This document shows positions 1 through 7,011 of a stretch of DNA of 15,306 nt, in pieces. Source of the DNA: an uncultured Eubacteriales bacterium. Lineage in GTDB: Bacteria; Bacillota_A; Clostridia; Saccharofermentanales; Saccharofermentanaceae. The stretch lies in the NCBI GenBank assembly GCA_900313405.1, contig OMQY01000167.1:1-15306 (forward strand), in the 5' to 3' direction. The notes below the pieces were generated by a model that saw only the letters and a list, made by a program, of their open reading frames with translations, did not search any database and was not told where the DNA came from. The translations under genes and the position numbers were made by a program. Positions within the stretch are counted from its first letter, which is position 1. Each line of letters opens with the position of its first letter.

Positions 1-624
1 AGGATCCCTGGATTGAATCAGGTACAGGTTAATGCAGAGGCCGGAATGACATTCGCAAGCGGCCTCAGATCCATCCTCCGTCAGGACCCTGATATCATCC
101 TGGTCGGTGAGATCCGTGACGGTGAGACTGCCGAGATCGCTATGAGAGCAGCTATCACGGGACACTTGGTTTTCAGTACGATCCATACCAACGATGCGGT
201 ATCTTCCATCAACCGTCTTATCGATATGGGTCTCGAGCCTTACATGGTATCCTCCGCTCTTGTCGGCGTTGTATCCCAGCGTCTTGTACGTCGTATCTGC
301 ACAAGCTGCAGAGTTGCATATGAACCCGAAGAATACGAGATCGAGAAGCTGCATCTTGAACCCGGTCAGAAGCTTTACCGCGGTGAGGGATGTACAGACT
401 GTAACGGTTCCGGTTATAAGGGGCGTATTGCCATCCATGAGATCGTTGTTATGACCAAGGGCATCAAGATGCTCCTTGAGAAGAGAGCTTCAGAGGAAGA
501 GATGAGACAGCTCGCTGTCAAGGAAGGCACACAGATGCTTGCCGACTCTGCCGCTGCCCTCGTTCTCGAAGGTATATCGACCATCGATGAGATGAACAGA
601 GTAGCATATTCAATTGACGGTTAA
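1..624 (+). CDS. pilB: Type IV pilus extension ATPase PilB, C-terminal part (5' end off window)
   Basis: This is the C-terminal 207 residues of a GspE/PilB secretion ATPase, the cytoplasmic motor that powers pilus extension through PilC. The frame is open from base 1, so the gene begins upstream; an in-frame TTG at 13 is not a real start. Visible motifs are the Walker B region ([12 protein letters not shown], about nt 88-123), the following [14 protein letters not shown] segment with its conserved histidines, and a tetracysteine zinc site (CTSC at nt 298-309 and CTDC at nt 391-402, followed by GYKGR). The tetracysteine marks PilB/GspE and is absent from PilT. The Walker A loop and N-terminal domains lie outside the window. 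The stop is followed after 17 bases by pilT, which has its own RBS, so the two motors are co-transcribed. The family call is firm; pilus rather than type II secretion is inferred from the PilT and pilin neighbours. Confidence 0.95.
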   Translation, partial: RIPGLNQVQVNAEAGMTFASGLRSILRQDPDIILVGEIRDGETAEIAMRAAITGHLVFSTIHTNDAVSSINRLIDMGLEPYMVSSALVGVVSQRLVRRICTSCRVAYEPEEYEIEKLHLEPGQKLYRGEGCTDCNGSGYKGRIAIHEIVVMTKGIKMLLEKRASEEEMRQLAVKEGTQMLADSAAALVLEGISTIDEMNRVAYSIDG

Positions 625-641
625 ACAAGGAGGTTATATAA

Positions 642-1757
642 GTGGAAGAATTCAGCTTGACGATGGAGGCGATACTGACTGAGGCAGTCAGAAGAGGTGC
701 TTCTGACACGCACATCACAGTCGGTCTGCCCCCGATGATCCGTATCAGTGGTGAACTTATGCCGCTGAGCGGACAGATCTTGACTCCCGCAGATACAGAA
801 TTCCTGTGCAAGTCAATGATCGACAAGTCCAGACAGCAGTACTTGAATGAGAGGGGCGAGATAGATTTCTCGTACGTTGTCGCGGGCTACAGCCGTTTCA
901 GATGTAACATCTTTAAGCAGCGCGGCTCTTTTGCTCTTGCAGCCAGAACGATCACTAACGAGATCCCTACCTGTGAGAAACTCGGTCTGCCTATGGTATT
1001 CAAGGAATTTGCCATGAAGCCTCGTGGTCTTATCCTTGTTACCGGTCCTACGGGTTCCGGTAAGTCTACGACACTGGCTGCCATGGTCGGACACATCAAC
1101 AGTGTTAAGAAGTGTCATATCCTTACTCTCGAGGAGCCTATCGAGTATCTCCATGAGCATGGTGAGGCTATGATCAACCAGAGAGAGATCCACGAGGATA
1201 CACTTTCCTTCGCTAATGCTCTCCGTGCCGCTCTCCGTGAGGATCCTGATGTTATCCTCGTAGGTGAGATGCGTGACCTTGATACTATCAGTACCGCTAT
1301 CACCGCTGCTGAGACGGGACACCTTGTTATGTCGACACTGCATACATCCAGCGCATCTGATACGGTCAACCGTATCATCGACGTTTTCCCTCCTCATCAG
1401 CAGGATCAGATCAGAGTTCAGCTCGGCTCCATTCTCGTAGCCGTTATCTGTCAGACTCTGGTTCCTAAGATCGCCGGAGGCAGATGTGCCGCATTCGAGA
1501 TCATGATCGCTAATGATGCTATCAGGAACAATATCCGTGAGGGTAAGACATACCAGATCGACAGCGCTCTTGCAACAAGCCTCCAGGTTGGAATGTGTCC
1601 TCTGGACTTCTATCTCGCAGAGCTTGTTAAGCGTAAGATCATCTCCAGAGAGACGGCTCTTGCAAGATGCCGCTTCCCGGATGATCTCAAGAGATACATC
1701 AACAACGTTGGCGGACCTGCCAACAGTCCTCTCTTCGGAGATCTGGATTTCCAGTAA
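642..1757 (+). CDS. pilT: Type IV pilus retraction ATPase PilT
   Basis: A 371-residue hexameric retraction ATPase that disassembles pili and drives twitching or DNA-uptake-like pulling. The start is GTG, chosen because AAGGAGG (627-633) lies 8 bases upstream. An N-terminal PAS-like/ASD region (about 1-110) precedes the RecA-like core: Walker A GPTGSGKST at 135-143, Asp box around 163-170, Walker B DPDVILVGEMRD at 201-212, and the His box HLVMSTLHT at 227-235. AIRNNIREGK (293-302) corresponds to the PilT-specific AIRNLIRE retraction motif. No tetracysteine zinc site is present, separating it from PilB. The later segment GMCPLDFYL (317-325) departs from the usual GMQTMD-type sequence. It sits between pilB and pilC in one operon. 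A retraction motor implies dynamic pili rather than a pseudopilus. Confidence 0.96.
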   Translation: MEEFSLTMEAILTEAVRRGASDTHITVGLPPMIRISGELMPLSGQILTPADTEFLCKSMIDKSRQQYLNERGEIDFSYVVAGYSRFRCNIFKQRGSFALAARTITNEIPTCEKLGLPMVFKEFAMKPRGLILVTGPTGSGKSTTLAAMVGHINSVKKCHILTLEEPIEYLHEHGEAMINQREIHEDTLSFANALRAALREDPDVILVGEMRDLDTISTAITAAETGHLVMSTLHTSSASDTVNRIIDVFPPHQQDQIRVQLGSILVAVICQTLVPKIAGGRCAAFEIMIANDAIRNNIREGKTYQIDSALATSLQVGMCPLDFYLAELVKRKIISRETALARCRFPDDLKRYINNVGGPANSPLFGDLDFQ

Positions 1758-1783
1758 AATACTAAATAGGAGGGAATAGCGAT

Positions 1784-2992
1784 ATGCCTAATTTCAGATA
1801 TCAGGTTATCGACAGCGCAGGCAAGAAGTCTGAGGGCGTACTTGATGCCGGCAGCATAGCTGAGGCAACACGTAAGCTCAAAGGCGACGGTAAGTTTGTA
1901 TTGTCGGTTGAACTTGATAAGGGCCCCGGTCTCTTAAATATGGAAATCGGCAGCAAGAAGCTGAATACGAAGGAACTTGTTCTTATCTCCAGACAGCTTT
2001 CTGCTCTGCTTTCAGCCGGTATTACCATCATCAGATCCCTTGATATGCTTTATCAGCAGGTTGATTCAAAGCGTGCCAAGAAGGTTGTCGGTGATATTTA
2101 TGAGTCCATTCAGTCGGGCCGCACACTGTCGGACGCCTTCAAGGACCAGAAGGATGCTCTGCCTGCCATCATGATCAGTATGGTCTCTGCAGGTGAGGAA
2201 TCCGGTCGTCTTGACGAGGTTATGGGCCGACTTGCCGAACACTTCCAGAAGCAGTCAAAGTTGAAGAACAAGATCTCTTCTGCGATGGTCTACCCGAAGA
2301 TCCTCTTCTTCCTGACTATCGCGATCACGGTTGGTCTTCTTACATTCCTGGTTCCCGGTATCGCTCAGACGATCAAGGACCTTGGCGGAGATCTTCCTAC
2401 GCTTACTAAGGTTGTTATGGCAATATCCGATTCACTGGTTAAATTCTGGTACGTTTATGCGATTGTCGTTGCAGGTCTCGTATTCGGATTTAAGACCTGG
2501 AAGAAGTCCGAGAAAGGACATTACGCCTGGGATAACCTTATGATCAAGATGCCGGTAGTCGGTAAAGCAACTAAGATGAACGCCGCAGCTATGTTCTGCA
2601 GAACGATATCCACACTCCTTAAGTCCGGTATCTCGGTACTCACTGCCGTTGAGATCACTGCTGCTTCTCTTGATAATGTAGTTCTCGAGAAGAAGCTGGC
2701 TGATGCGAGAGTTGAGATTCGTAAAGGTACACAGTTGTCCAAGTCCATCAAGAACATCACTGAGTTCCCTCCTATGATCTACGCTATGGTAGCTATCGGT
2801 GAGGAGTCAGGTACTCTTGATACTATCCTTGATAAAGCCGCTGACTTCTTCGAGGATGAGGCGGACGCAGCTACGACAAAGATGACAGCAGCTCTTGAGC
2901 CTATCATGCTCATCCTGATGGCTATCCTCGTCGGTACAACTGTTGGTGCTATTGCAATGCCTATCTTCACAATGGCACAGTTCGTCGGATAA
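1784..2992 (+). CDS. pilC: Type IV pilus inner-membrane platform protein PilC
   Basis: A 402-residue polytopic membrane protein of the GspF/PilC family, the platform on which PilB and PilT act. ATG is preceded by AGGAGGG at 1768-1774, with 9 bases between. The N-terminal about 55 residues form the small soluble domain typical of full-length PilC. Two homologous GspF domains follow, each carrying the signature GEESGxLD (137-144 and 339-346). Transmembrane segments are visible near 170-195, 221-237 and 373-395, the usual three-helix layout. The length matches the family (about 400). It lies 26 bases after pilT and 27 before pilM, in the same operon, and shows no sign of damage. Confidence 0.96.
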   Translation: MPNFRYQVIDSAGKKSEGVLDAGSIAEATRKLKGDGKFVLSVELDKGPGLLNMEIGSKKLNTKELVLISRQLSALLSAGITIIRSLDMLYQQVDSKRAKKVVGDIYESIQSGRTLSDAFKDQKDALPAIMISMVSAGEESGRLDEVMGRLAEHFQKQSKLKNKISSAMVYPKILFFLTIAITVGLLTFLVPGIAQTIKDLGGDLPTLTKVVMAISDSLVKFWYVYAIVVAGLVFGFKTWKKSEKGHYAWDNLMIKMPVVGKATKMNAAAMFCRTISTLLKSGISVLTAVEITAASLDNVVLEKKLADARVEIRKGTQLSKSIKNITEFPPMIYAMVAIGEESGTLDTILDKAADFFEDEADAATTKMTAALEPIMLILMAILVGTTVGAIAMPIFTMAQFVG

Positions 2993-3019
2993 AGACACTT
3001 AATCGAAAGGAGACTATAA

Positions 3020-4138
3020 ATGGATTTATCATCATTCGGAAAAGGTTCAATGGATCTGGTAATCGACACATCCAGTTCTGACTTGAAGCTTGCTGTCGGC
3101 GGCTATAACCGCAAGACAGGAACCATAACACTTGAGAAGGTCGGTATCGTTCCTCTCGAGGCAGAGACAATTGAAGACGGTGCCATATCCGATGCATTCG
3201 GTATCATCATGGCTATGAAGCACGCTCTTGCAAGACTCGACATCAGACAGAAGAATATCATCATCACTACAGAGGGTTCCTTCGTTCATACGAGAGACCT
3301 TGAGCTCCCTAAGGTAAAGGGTGAGCAGCTGAAGGATATGGTTAAGTACGAAGTCATGGGTCAGGGTAATAACAGAGATATGGTTATTGACTACCTTGTA
3401 TACGGCAAGACAGTCGATGAAGAGACAAATGCCGAGAAGATCAAGGTAAGAGCTACGGCTGTTCCTGCCGATACGGTTACTGAGTACCGTGAGTTCATCA
3501 AGAACATGGATATGACTCCTGTTGCACTGGACGTTAATCCTAATGCCATCAGGAAGCTCTTCAATTCCGGTATCATTAACGGAAACATCAATATTGCTCA
3601 GTCGACACTGCTCCTCATCGAGCTCGGCGACAAGACAACTACAGTTACTGTTCTCGATAAGGGCTTCCCGCTCCTGTCCAGAAGACTGCAGTTCGGTCAC
3701 GGCAATATCCGTCAGGTTGCAGAGTCTGTTAAGAAGATGCAGGGCGGCGGAGACAATCAGTCTTCTCTGGCAAGACGTCTTAACATCACAAAGAGTGATT
3801 CTGACAGCTCCGTACCTGTAGAAGATATCGATGTATGGCACGAGACAGTAGCGGAGAACCCTTCGCTTCAGAGTGCTGTTAACGCATACTTCAAGAACCT
3901 TGTTGATGCTGTATCACGTACGGCTCAGTTCTCCATAAGCAAGTTCCGTATCGACAATATCGGTACATGCCTGCTCTACGGATCCGGTGCCGGCTACAAG
4001 AAGATCGACAAAGAGCTTTCTCGCCAGCTTGCAACACAGGTTGAGGTACTGAACACATTAAGCACTGTTCAGGGACCTAAGAATTTTGAGCTTCCTCAGT
4101 TCATCAACTGCTGCGGCGCTCTTATTCGTGAAGAGTAA
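3020..4138 (+). CDS. pilM: PilM-like actin-fold pilus assembly protein
   Basis: A 372-residue cytoplasmic protein with the FtsA/PilM actin-like ATPase fold. PilM normally forms a ring under the membrane and links the motor ATPases to PilN. Visible elements are phosphate-1-like DLVIDTSSSDLKLAV (12-26), a middle SHS2-like domain including ELPKVKGEQLKDMVKYEV, phosphate-2-like LIELGDKTTTVTVL (199-212), and an adenosine-type turn LLYGSGAG (318-325). The start at 3020 follows AAAGGAGA (3005-3012) by 7 bases. An alternative ATG at residue 11 (nt 3050) would still keep the fold but has a poorer RBS. The Gly/Ser/Asp-rich linker around 240-268 is probably a flexible loop. Order pilM-pilN-pilO matches other type IV pilus operons, which supports the call. 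Confidence 0.88.
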   Translation: MDLSSFGKGSMDLVIDTSSSDLKLAVGGYNRKTGTITLEKVGIVPLEAETIEDGAISDAFGIIMAMKHALARLDIRQKNIIITTEGSFVHTRDLELPKVKGEQLKDMVKYEVMGQGNNRDMVIDYLVYGKTVDEETNAEKIKVRATAVPADTVTEYREFIKNMDMTPVALDVNPNAIRKLFNSGIINGNINIAQSTLLLIELGDKTTTVTVLDKGFPLLSRRLQFGHGNIRQVAESVKKMQGGGDNQSSLARRLNITKSDSDSSVPVEDIDVWHETVAENPSLQSAVNAYFKNLVDAVSRTAQFSISKFRIDNIGTCLLYGSGAGYKKIDKELSRQLATQVEVLNTLSTVQGPKNFELPQFINCCGALIREE

Positions 4139-4152
4139 GGAGGGGTAAGGAA

Positions 4153-5082
4153 ATGCCAGTTTTCGGTTCCAAAAAGGATTTTTCCAAGAAAGACATGAAC
4201 TTCTTTTCCGAGTTCACGGAAAAGGCAGCCAAGATGGCAAGAATGTTCGCCTATGTTGCGATCGCCGTTGCAGCTGTAGTTCTGGTTATGGTAGCTTTGA
4301 TCGCCTTTGCTGCTATCCAGAATCAGATGGTCAAGAATGATATCAAGGATATCAAGAAGGATCTCCAGGGCGAGGAGTACAACAATCTCGAAGCAGAGTA
4401 TGCCGAGCTTCAGAATGAGATCTCTGAGAAGACTCAGTACCTGTACGCTTTGGGTGAGATGAGAAATACAGTTGACGAAGTAAACCCTGCAAAGGTTGAG
4501 ATCGCTAACCTCATCAAGGCTAACATCCCTAATGATGCATATGTTTCAAGCTATATCGTTAACGGTGCATCCGTAACGATCACGGGTGAGACATTTAATT
4601 ACTACAATGCAGCCGAGTTCGTAAACCTCCTGCAGAAGTCCAACCTGTTCACAAGTGTTACACAGCTTTCCGTTGATCACTATAATCTTGAGAATGCTGT
4701 TGACGAGACTACAGGATACGTTAACCTGATCGATACTTACTACACATTCTCGATCCAGGCTACACTCACATCCGACATCCATGTTACAGTTAAGAGATAC
4801 CTCGAGGGTGATGCTATTACGGCTATCGGTGTAACTGAGATCGGTGATGCTGAGAATAACGGCTATTACCTGATCCCGGGTGAGGGATATTCCTTCGATA
4901 CTATCAAGACAGCTACACAGGGTTCCGAGACATATGAACTCTCTTATGTACTTATTGATGGTGTACGCGTGAGCGATGAGGACTTCCAGACCATCCTCGA
5001 CAACGATGCTATCACCGGTACTGCAAGCTCAGATACCAACATCGAACTCTATTACAAGAAGACAGACGGAGGTGAATCATAA
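4153..5082 (+). CDS. pilN: PilN-like bitopic pilus alignment protein with extra C-terminal domain
   Basis: A 309-residue membrane protein. A short cytoplasmic N-terminus (1-32, with MNFFSEF at 15-21 perhaps replacing the classical PilN INLLP PilM-binding motif) leads to one transmembrane helix (about 34-57), a heptad-like coiled coil (about 58-100), and a ferredoxin-like PilN domain (about 110-207). Residues 208-303 add a separate beta-rich segment (from HVTVKRYLEG to NIELYYKK) that looks like a MucBP or similar surface-protein repeat. Typical PilN is about 180-220 residues, so this domain is an addition. AAGGAGGGG (4137-4145) overlaps the pilM stop and supports the start. The gene overlaps the next by one base (TAATG). 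PilN identity rests on topology plus gene order more than on sequence similarity. Confidence 0.78.
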   Translation: MPVFGSKKDFSKKDMNFFSEFTEKAAKMARMFAYVAIAVAAVVLVMVALIAFAAIQNQMVKNDIKDIKKDLQGEEYNNLEAEYAELQNEISEKTQYLYALGEMRNTVDEVNPAKVEIANLIKANIPNDAYVSSYIVNGASVTITGETFNYYNAAEFVNLLQKSNLFTSVTQLSVDHYNLENAVDETTGYVNLIDTYYTFSIQATLTSDIHVTVKRYLEGDAITAIGVTEIGDAENNGYYLIPGEGYSFDTIKTATQGSETYELSYVLIDGVRVSDEDFQTILDNDAITGTASSDTNIELYYKKTDGGES

Positions 5083-6182
5083 TGGGTAATTTATCTAACA
5101 GAGAAAGATTCCTGATGATCGCCATAGTACTTATTATTGCGATCTTTGCACTTCAGATGTTCGTTCTCAATCCTCTGAAGGATAAGCAGTCCGAACTGAT
5201 CGATGAGAAGAATGAGCTTGAAGATCAGCAGGCATATCTCGACCAGATGATCGAGAAGAACGAGCAGAACAGACAGCAGCTTGAGATCCTTAACGGACAG
5301 ATCAAGGATATCGAGACTTCATTCATCGCTCAGCTCAATTCTGAGGCGCTCGAGCAGTACATCATGAAGATCTTTGAGGACAACAACTGCCCTTATCTCG
5401 TAGCAGCAGGTGTATCCGATGTAAATCAGCCTTCCGTTATCCTGCCTGACGGCACAGTATCTCCTAACATCCTGAAGGTTAAGAGAGTATCAGTCACATA
5501 CTCTACAACAGACGGATTCCTCGTACCTAAGTTCAATCTCACAGATCCTAACTCTGTTGAGCAGTTCAGAGAGTGGTGGGGAAGAGTACAGGAAGGAATC
5601 GAGTCTTCCGTTTCAAGTCAGGAGAATGCAGGCCGTGGCAATGCTAATACAGAGTCCGCTTCGCTCTATACACCTATCTTCGGTGAGCCTGACAATGCAC
5701 AGCTGATCGGTTATGACGGATTTATCGCTTCTCTGACTCAGATCGAGAAGCTCGATCCTCAGGCTATCAAGATCAATTCCATCAATGTAGAGGACAAGGT
5801 CGGTTATCTCACAATGACAGCTGAGATCGATTTCTATTCTGCTCAGCTCGTTAACCGTGTATCCGATCCGGATCTCGACAAGCCTTATATCACATTTAAC
5901 GGTAATACACCTACACATAATGTTGGTCTTATCGGCTTGCCTCTGTATCCTGTTACAAATGAGAACAGCGGCTGGTATGGAATCCTGCCTGTTACTGAGG
6001 ACGTTCAGGCTTCTGAGAGACCGTTCGCTACATATTACTCCAGCTCGATCCTCAAGTGGCTGCTTGATACTTATGATCTTGGCACTGTCCTTGGTCTGCA
6101 GTATTCAGATTCCGGTAATATCAACGAAGACGGTGACGTCCCTGCAGGTAATGAAGAGCCTGCAGAGGTTCCGGAGGATTAA
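5082..6182 (+). CDS. pilO: PilO-like bitopic pilus alignment protein, enlarged
   Basis: A 366-residue protein with one N-terminal transmembrane helix (about 8-29), a long coiled coil (about 31-80) and an outer domain. This is the topology of PilO, which pairs with PilN on the outer face of the membrane. The coiled-coil and the NSINVEDKVGYLTMTAEIDFY segment (232-252) fit the ferredoxin-like PilO core. A Ser/Asn-rich insertion (about 172-195) and an extended C-terminal region ending in an acidic, Pro/Gly-rich tail (about 343-366) make it much longer than the usual about 200 residues. The start ATG shares its A with the pilN stop (TAATG), and GGAGGTG (5068-5074) lies inside pilN, so translation is probably coupled. 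It is the last gene of the assembly operon. The PilO call is supported mainly by position and topology. Confidence 0.72.
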   Translation: MGNLSNRERFLMIAIVLIIAIFALQMFVLNPLKDKQSELIDEKNELEDQQAYLDQMIEKNEQNRQQLEILNGQIKDIETSFIAQLNSEALEQYIMKIFEDNNCPYLVAAGVSDVNQPSVILPDGTVSPNILKVKRVSVTYSTTDGFLVPKFNLTDPNSVEQFREWWGRVQEGIESSVSSQENAGRGNANTESASLYTPIFGEPDNAQLIGYDGFIASLTQIEKLDPQAIKINSINVEDKVGYLTMTAEIDFYSAQLVNRVSDPDLDKPYITFNGNTPTHNVGLIGLPLYPVTNENSGWYGILPVTEDVQASERPFATYYSSSILKWLLDTYDLGTVLGLQYSDSGNINEDGDVPAGNEEPAEVPED

Positions 6183-6190
6183 TGGGAAAA

Positions 6191-6228
6191 CCCTCTCCAG
6201 GCGGCCGATCGGCTCCTGGAATAAGGGG
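6191..6228 (+). other. GC-rich hairpin at the end of the pil assembly operon
   Basis: Nine bases after the pilO stop, CCAGG (6197-6201) pairs with CCTGG (6215-6219) around the perfect 10-base palindrome GCCGATCGGC (6204-6213). An outer CCCT/AGGG pair (6191-6194 with 6224-6227) may extend the stem. There is no T-tract behind it, so it is not a canonical intrinsic terminator. It could mark the 3' end of the operon mRNA, slow decay, act as a partial terminator, or be a protein-binding palindrome. Confidence 0.5.
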
Positions 6229-6240
6229 GATCCGTTCACA

Positions 6241-6313
6241 TTTTGAACGATTTACAATAAATTGTGAAAAAATGTGAAGAAATTTTGAAAAAGGTATTGC
6301 ACAATTCTGAAAA
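6241..6313 (+). promoter_or_regulatory. Phased A-tract / UP-like region upstream of pilin 1 promoter
   Basis: TGAA elements start at 6244, 6265, 6275, 6286 and 6308, which are steps of 21, 10, 11 and 22 bases, so they fall on one face of the helix. A-tracts follow them at about 6267-6272, 6280-6282, 6288-6292 and 6310-6313. This arrangement predicts intrinsic DNA curvature and an UP-element effect on the adjacent promoter. GTTCA-N5-TGAAC (6234-6248) is an inverted repeat at its left edge. The 10-mer AAAATGTGAA occurs at 6269-6278 and, inverted, at 6235-6244. Confidence 0.45.
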
Positions 6314-6324
6314 GGTGTTATACT
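6297..6324 (+). promoter_or_regulatory. Sigma-A-type promoter of pilin 1
   Basis: TTGCAC (6297-6302) and TATACT (6319-6324) are separated by 16 bases. The predicted transcript starts near 6331, leaving a leader of about 34 bases that contains the strong RBS GGAGG just before the pilin ATG. A dedicated promoter after a 3'-end hairpin suggests the pilin is made at a higher level than the assembly proteins. Confidence 0.7.
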
Positions 6325-6364
6325 TAAGCTACAAACTTAAAAAATCTATAGGAGGATTTTTACA

Positions 6365-6565
6365 ATGAAGAAGATTCAGAAGTCCAAGAAGGGTTTTACA
6401 CTTATTGAGATGGTACTCGTTATCGCTATCATCGTTATCCTTGCTGCAGTTCTCGTTATGAACATCGGTACATACCTCAACAAGGCTAAGAGTGCTACAT
6501 CTTCCGTTGATTCTCACAATGATGCTATCACAGAGCTCGTTAACGAGATCGATGCTAACACATAA
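6365..6565 (+). CDS. Very small type IV pilin (pilin 1)
   Basis: A 66-residue prepilin. Leader MKKIQKSKKG (10 residues, basic) is followed by the cleavage site G|FTLIEM and the hydrophobic N-terminal helix. Glu is at mature position 5, as required for filament assembly, and Tyr at 27. The mature protein is only about 56 residues, essentially just the long N-terminal helix with a short Ser/Asp-rich end, whereas ordinary pilins are 120-160. GGAGG precedes the ATG. The reading frame closes with two stops (TAATAA) and a strong terminator follows almost at once, so this looks like a complete gene and not a truncation. Its own promoter and terminator make it monocistronic, suggesting it is an abundant, perhaps major, subunit. 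No pilA symbol is given because which subunit is major cannot be told from sequence. Confidence 0.9.
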   Translation: MKKIQKSKKGFTLIEMVLVIAIIVILAAVLVMNIGTYLNKAKSATSSVDSHNDAITELVNEIDANT

Positions 6566-6580
6566 TAAGTGCTAACTTCA

Positions 6581-6618
6581 AAAAGGAGAGTGGGAGGGTT
6601 TCCTCCCACTCTTTTTTT
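6581..6618 (+). terminator. Rho-independent terminator after pilin 1
   Basis: The perfect 11-bp stem AGAGTGGGAGG (6587-6597) / CCTCCCACTCT (6602-6612) has a 4-base GTTT loop and is followed by seven Ts, with a second T-run at 6622-6628. Upstream As at 6581-6584 can pair with the T-tract. It separates pilin 1 transcription from the next pilin. Confidence 0.95.
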
Positions 6619-6628
6619 GTCTTTTTTT

Positions 6629-6655
6629 ACTCCGGCCGGACGGCTGATCGGGAGT
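6629..6655. repeat. GC-rich palindromic element before pilin 2 promoter
   Basis: Contains the perfect 10-base palindrome TCCGGCCGGA (6631-6640) and outer arms ACTCC (6629-6633) / GGAGT (6651-6655). CGGCTGATCGG (6641-6651) resembles CGGCCGATCGG (6202-6212) in the hairpin before the pilin 1 promoter. Both sit just upstream of AT-rich promoter DNA. Function is unknown; it may be an operator or part of a duplicated pilin cassette. Confidence 0.35.
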
Positions 6656-6683
6656 TCTCAGAATTTTTGTACAAATTTTAAAC

Positions 6684-6728
6684 AAAATGTGAATTTGTCA
6701 TTGAAATTTCCGTGAATCCCTGTATAAT
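6684..6728 (+). promoter_or_regulatory. Sigma-A-type promoter of pilin 2 with upstream AAAATGTGAA element
   Basis: TTGAAA (6701-6706) and the consensus TATAAT (6723-6728) have a 16-base spacer, the same as at pilin 1. AAAATGTGAA (6684-6693) is identical to the 10-mer at 6269-6278 upstream of pilin 1. The predicted start near 6735 gives a leader of about 48 bases. This promoter probably drives pilin 2 and the two prepilins after it, ending at the terminator at 8252-8280. Confidence 0.75.
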
Positions 6729-6782
6729 GATAATAGTAATAAAGGGTACGTGTAAGTATGTGTGCTTACTTGGAGGTATTCA

Positions 6783-6998
6783 ATGCGTAAGATCAACAAG
6801 ACAAAGAAGGGTTTTACATTGATCGAGATGGTAATGGTTATCGCTATTATCATTCTGCTTGCTAGCGTAGTTACTTTCAATGCAGTAGAGATCTATAACG
6901 GTTCCAAGTCCGGTCAGTCGGACGTTGAACAGTCACAGAATAAGATGACACAAGGCATCCAGGCAAGTGAGCAGATGCTTGCAGATCATAATTTCTAA
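6783..6998 (+). CDS. Very small type IV pilin (pilin 2)
   Basis: A 71-residue prepilin with leader MRKINKTKKG, cleavage G|FTLIEM, Glu5, and a mature length of about 61. The start at 6783 is chosen because GGAGG (6772-6776) is 6 bases upstream and because it gives a 10-residue basic leader like that of pilin 1. A GTG at 6762 in frame would add seven residues without an RBS. It shares KKGFTLIEMV and VIAII with pilin 1, but its tail is Gln/Ser-rich (KSGQSDVEQSQNK) rather than Asp/Asn-rich. Mature aromatics are Phe1, Phe22, Tyr28 and a C-terminal Phe61. It is the first gene of a three-gene unit, 13 bases before the next prepilin. It is a paralogue of pilin 1; roles as major or alternative subunit are unknown. 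Confidence 0.9.
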   Translation: MRKINKTKKGFTLIEMVMVIAIIILLASVVTFNAVEIYNGSKSGQSDVEQSQNKMTQGIQASEQMLADHNF

Positions 6999-7011
6999 GT
7001 AGGAGGGAAGT

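Noticed and set aside
3047..3841. Long minus-strand open frame of 264 codons opposite pilM
   Set aside because: It is a shadow of pilM: no RBS, no recognisable domain, and pilM has clear actin-fold motifs.
6183..6364. Possible cyclic-di-GMP riboswitch in the leader before pilin 1, as known for some clostridial pilin operons
   Set aside because: The predicted leader is only about 34 bases, and no conserved c-di-GMP-I or -II core could be recognised upstream; the region is explained by a hairpin and AT-rich promoter DNA.
6365..6620. Pilin 1 as a truncated or frameshifted larger pilin
   Set aside because: Tandem stop codons are followed within about 20 bases by an intrinsic terminator, leaving no room for a lost C-terminal domain.
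6762..6782. Longer pilin 2 starting at GTG 6762
   Set aside because: No RBS for that start; ATG 6783 has GGAGG 6 bases upstream and gives a standard 10-residue basic leader.
6365..6998. Electrically conductive pili suggested by Geobacter-like short pilins
   Set aside because: Similarity is in length and N-terminal helix only; the aromatic residues thought to matter in Geobacter are mostly missing.
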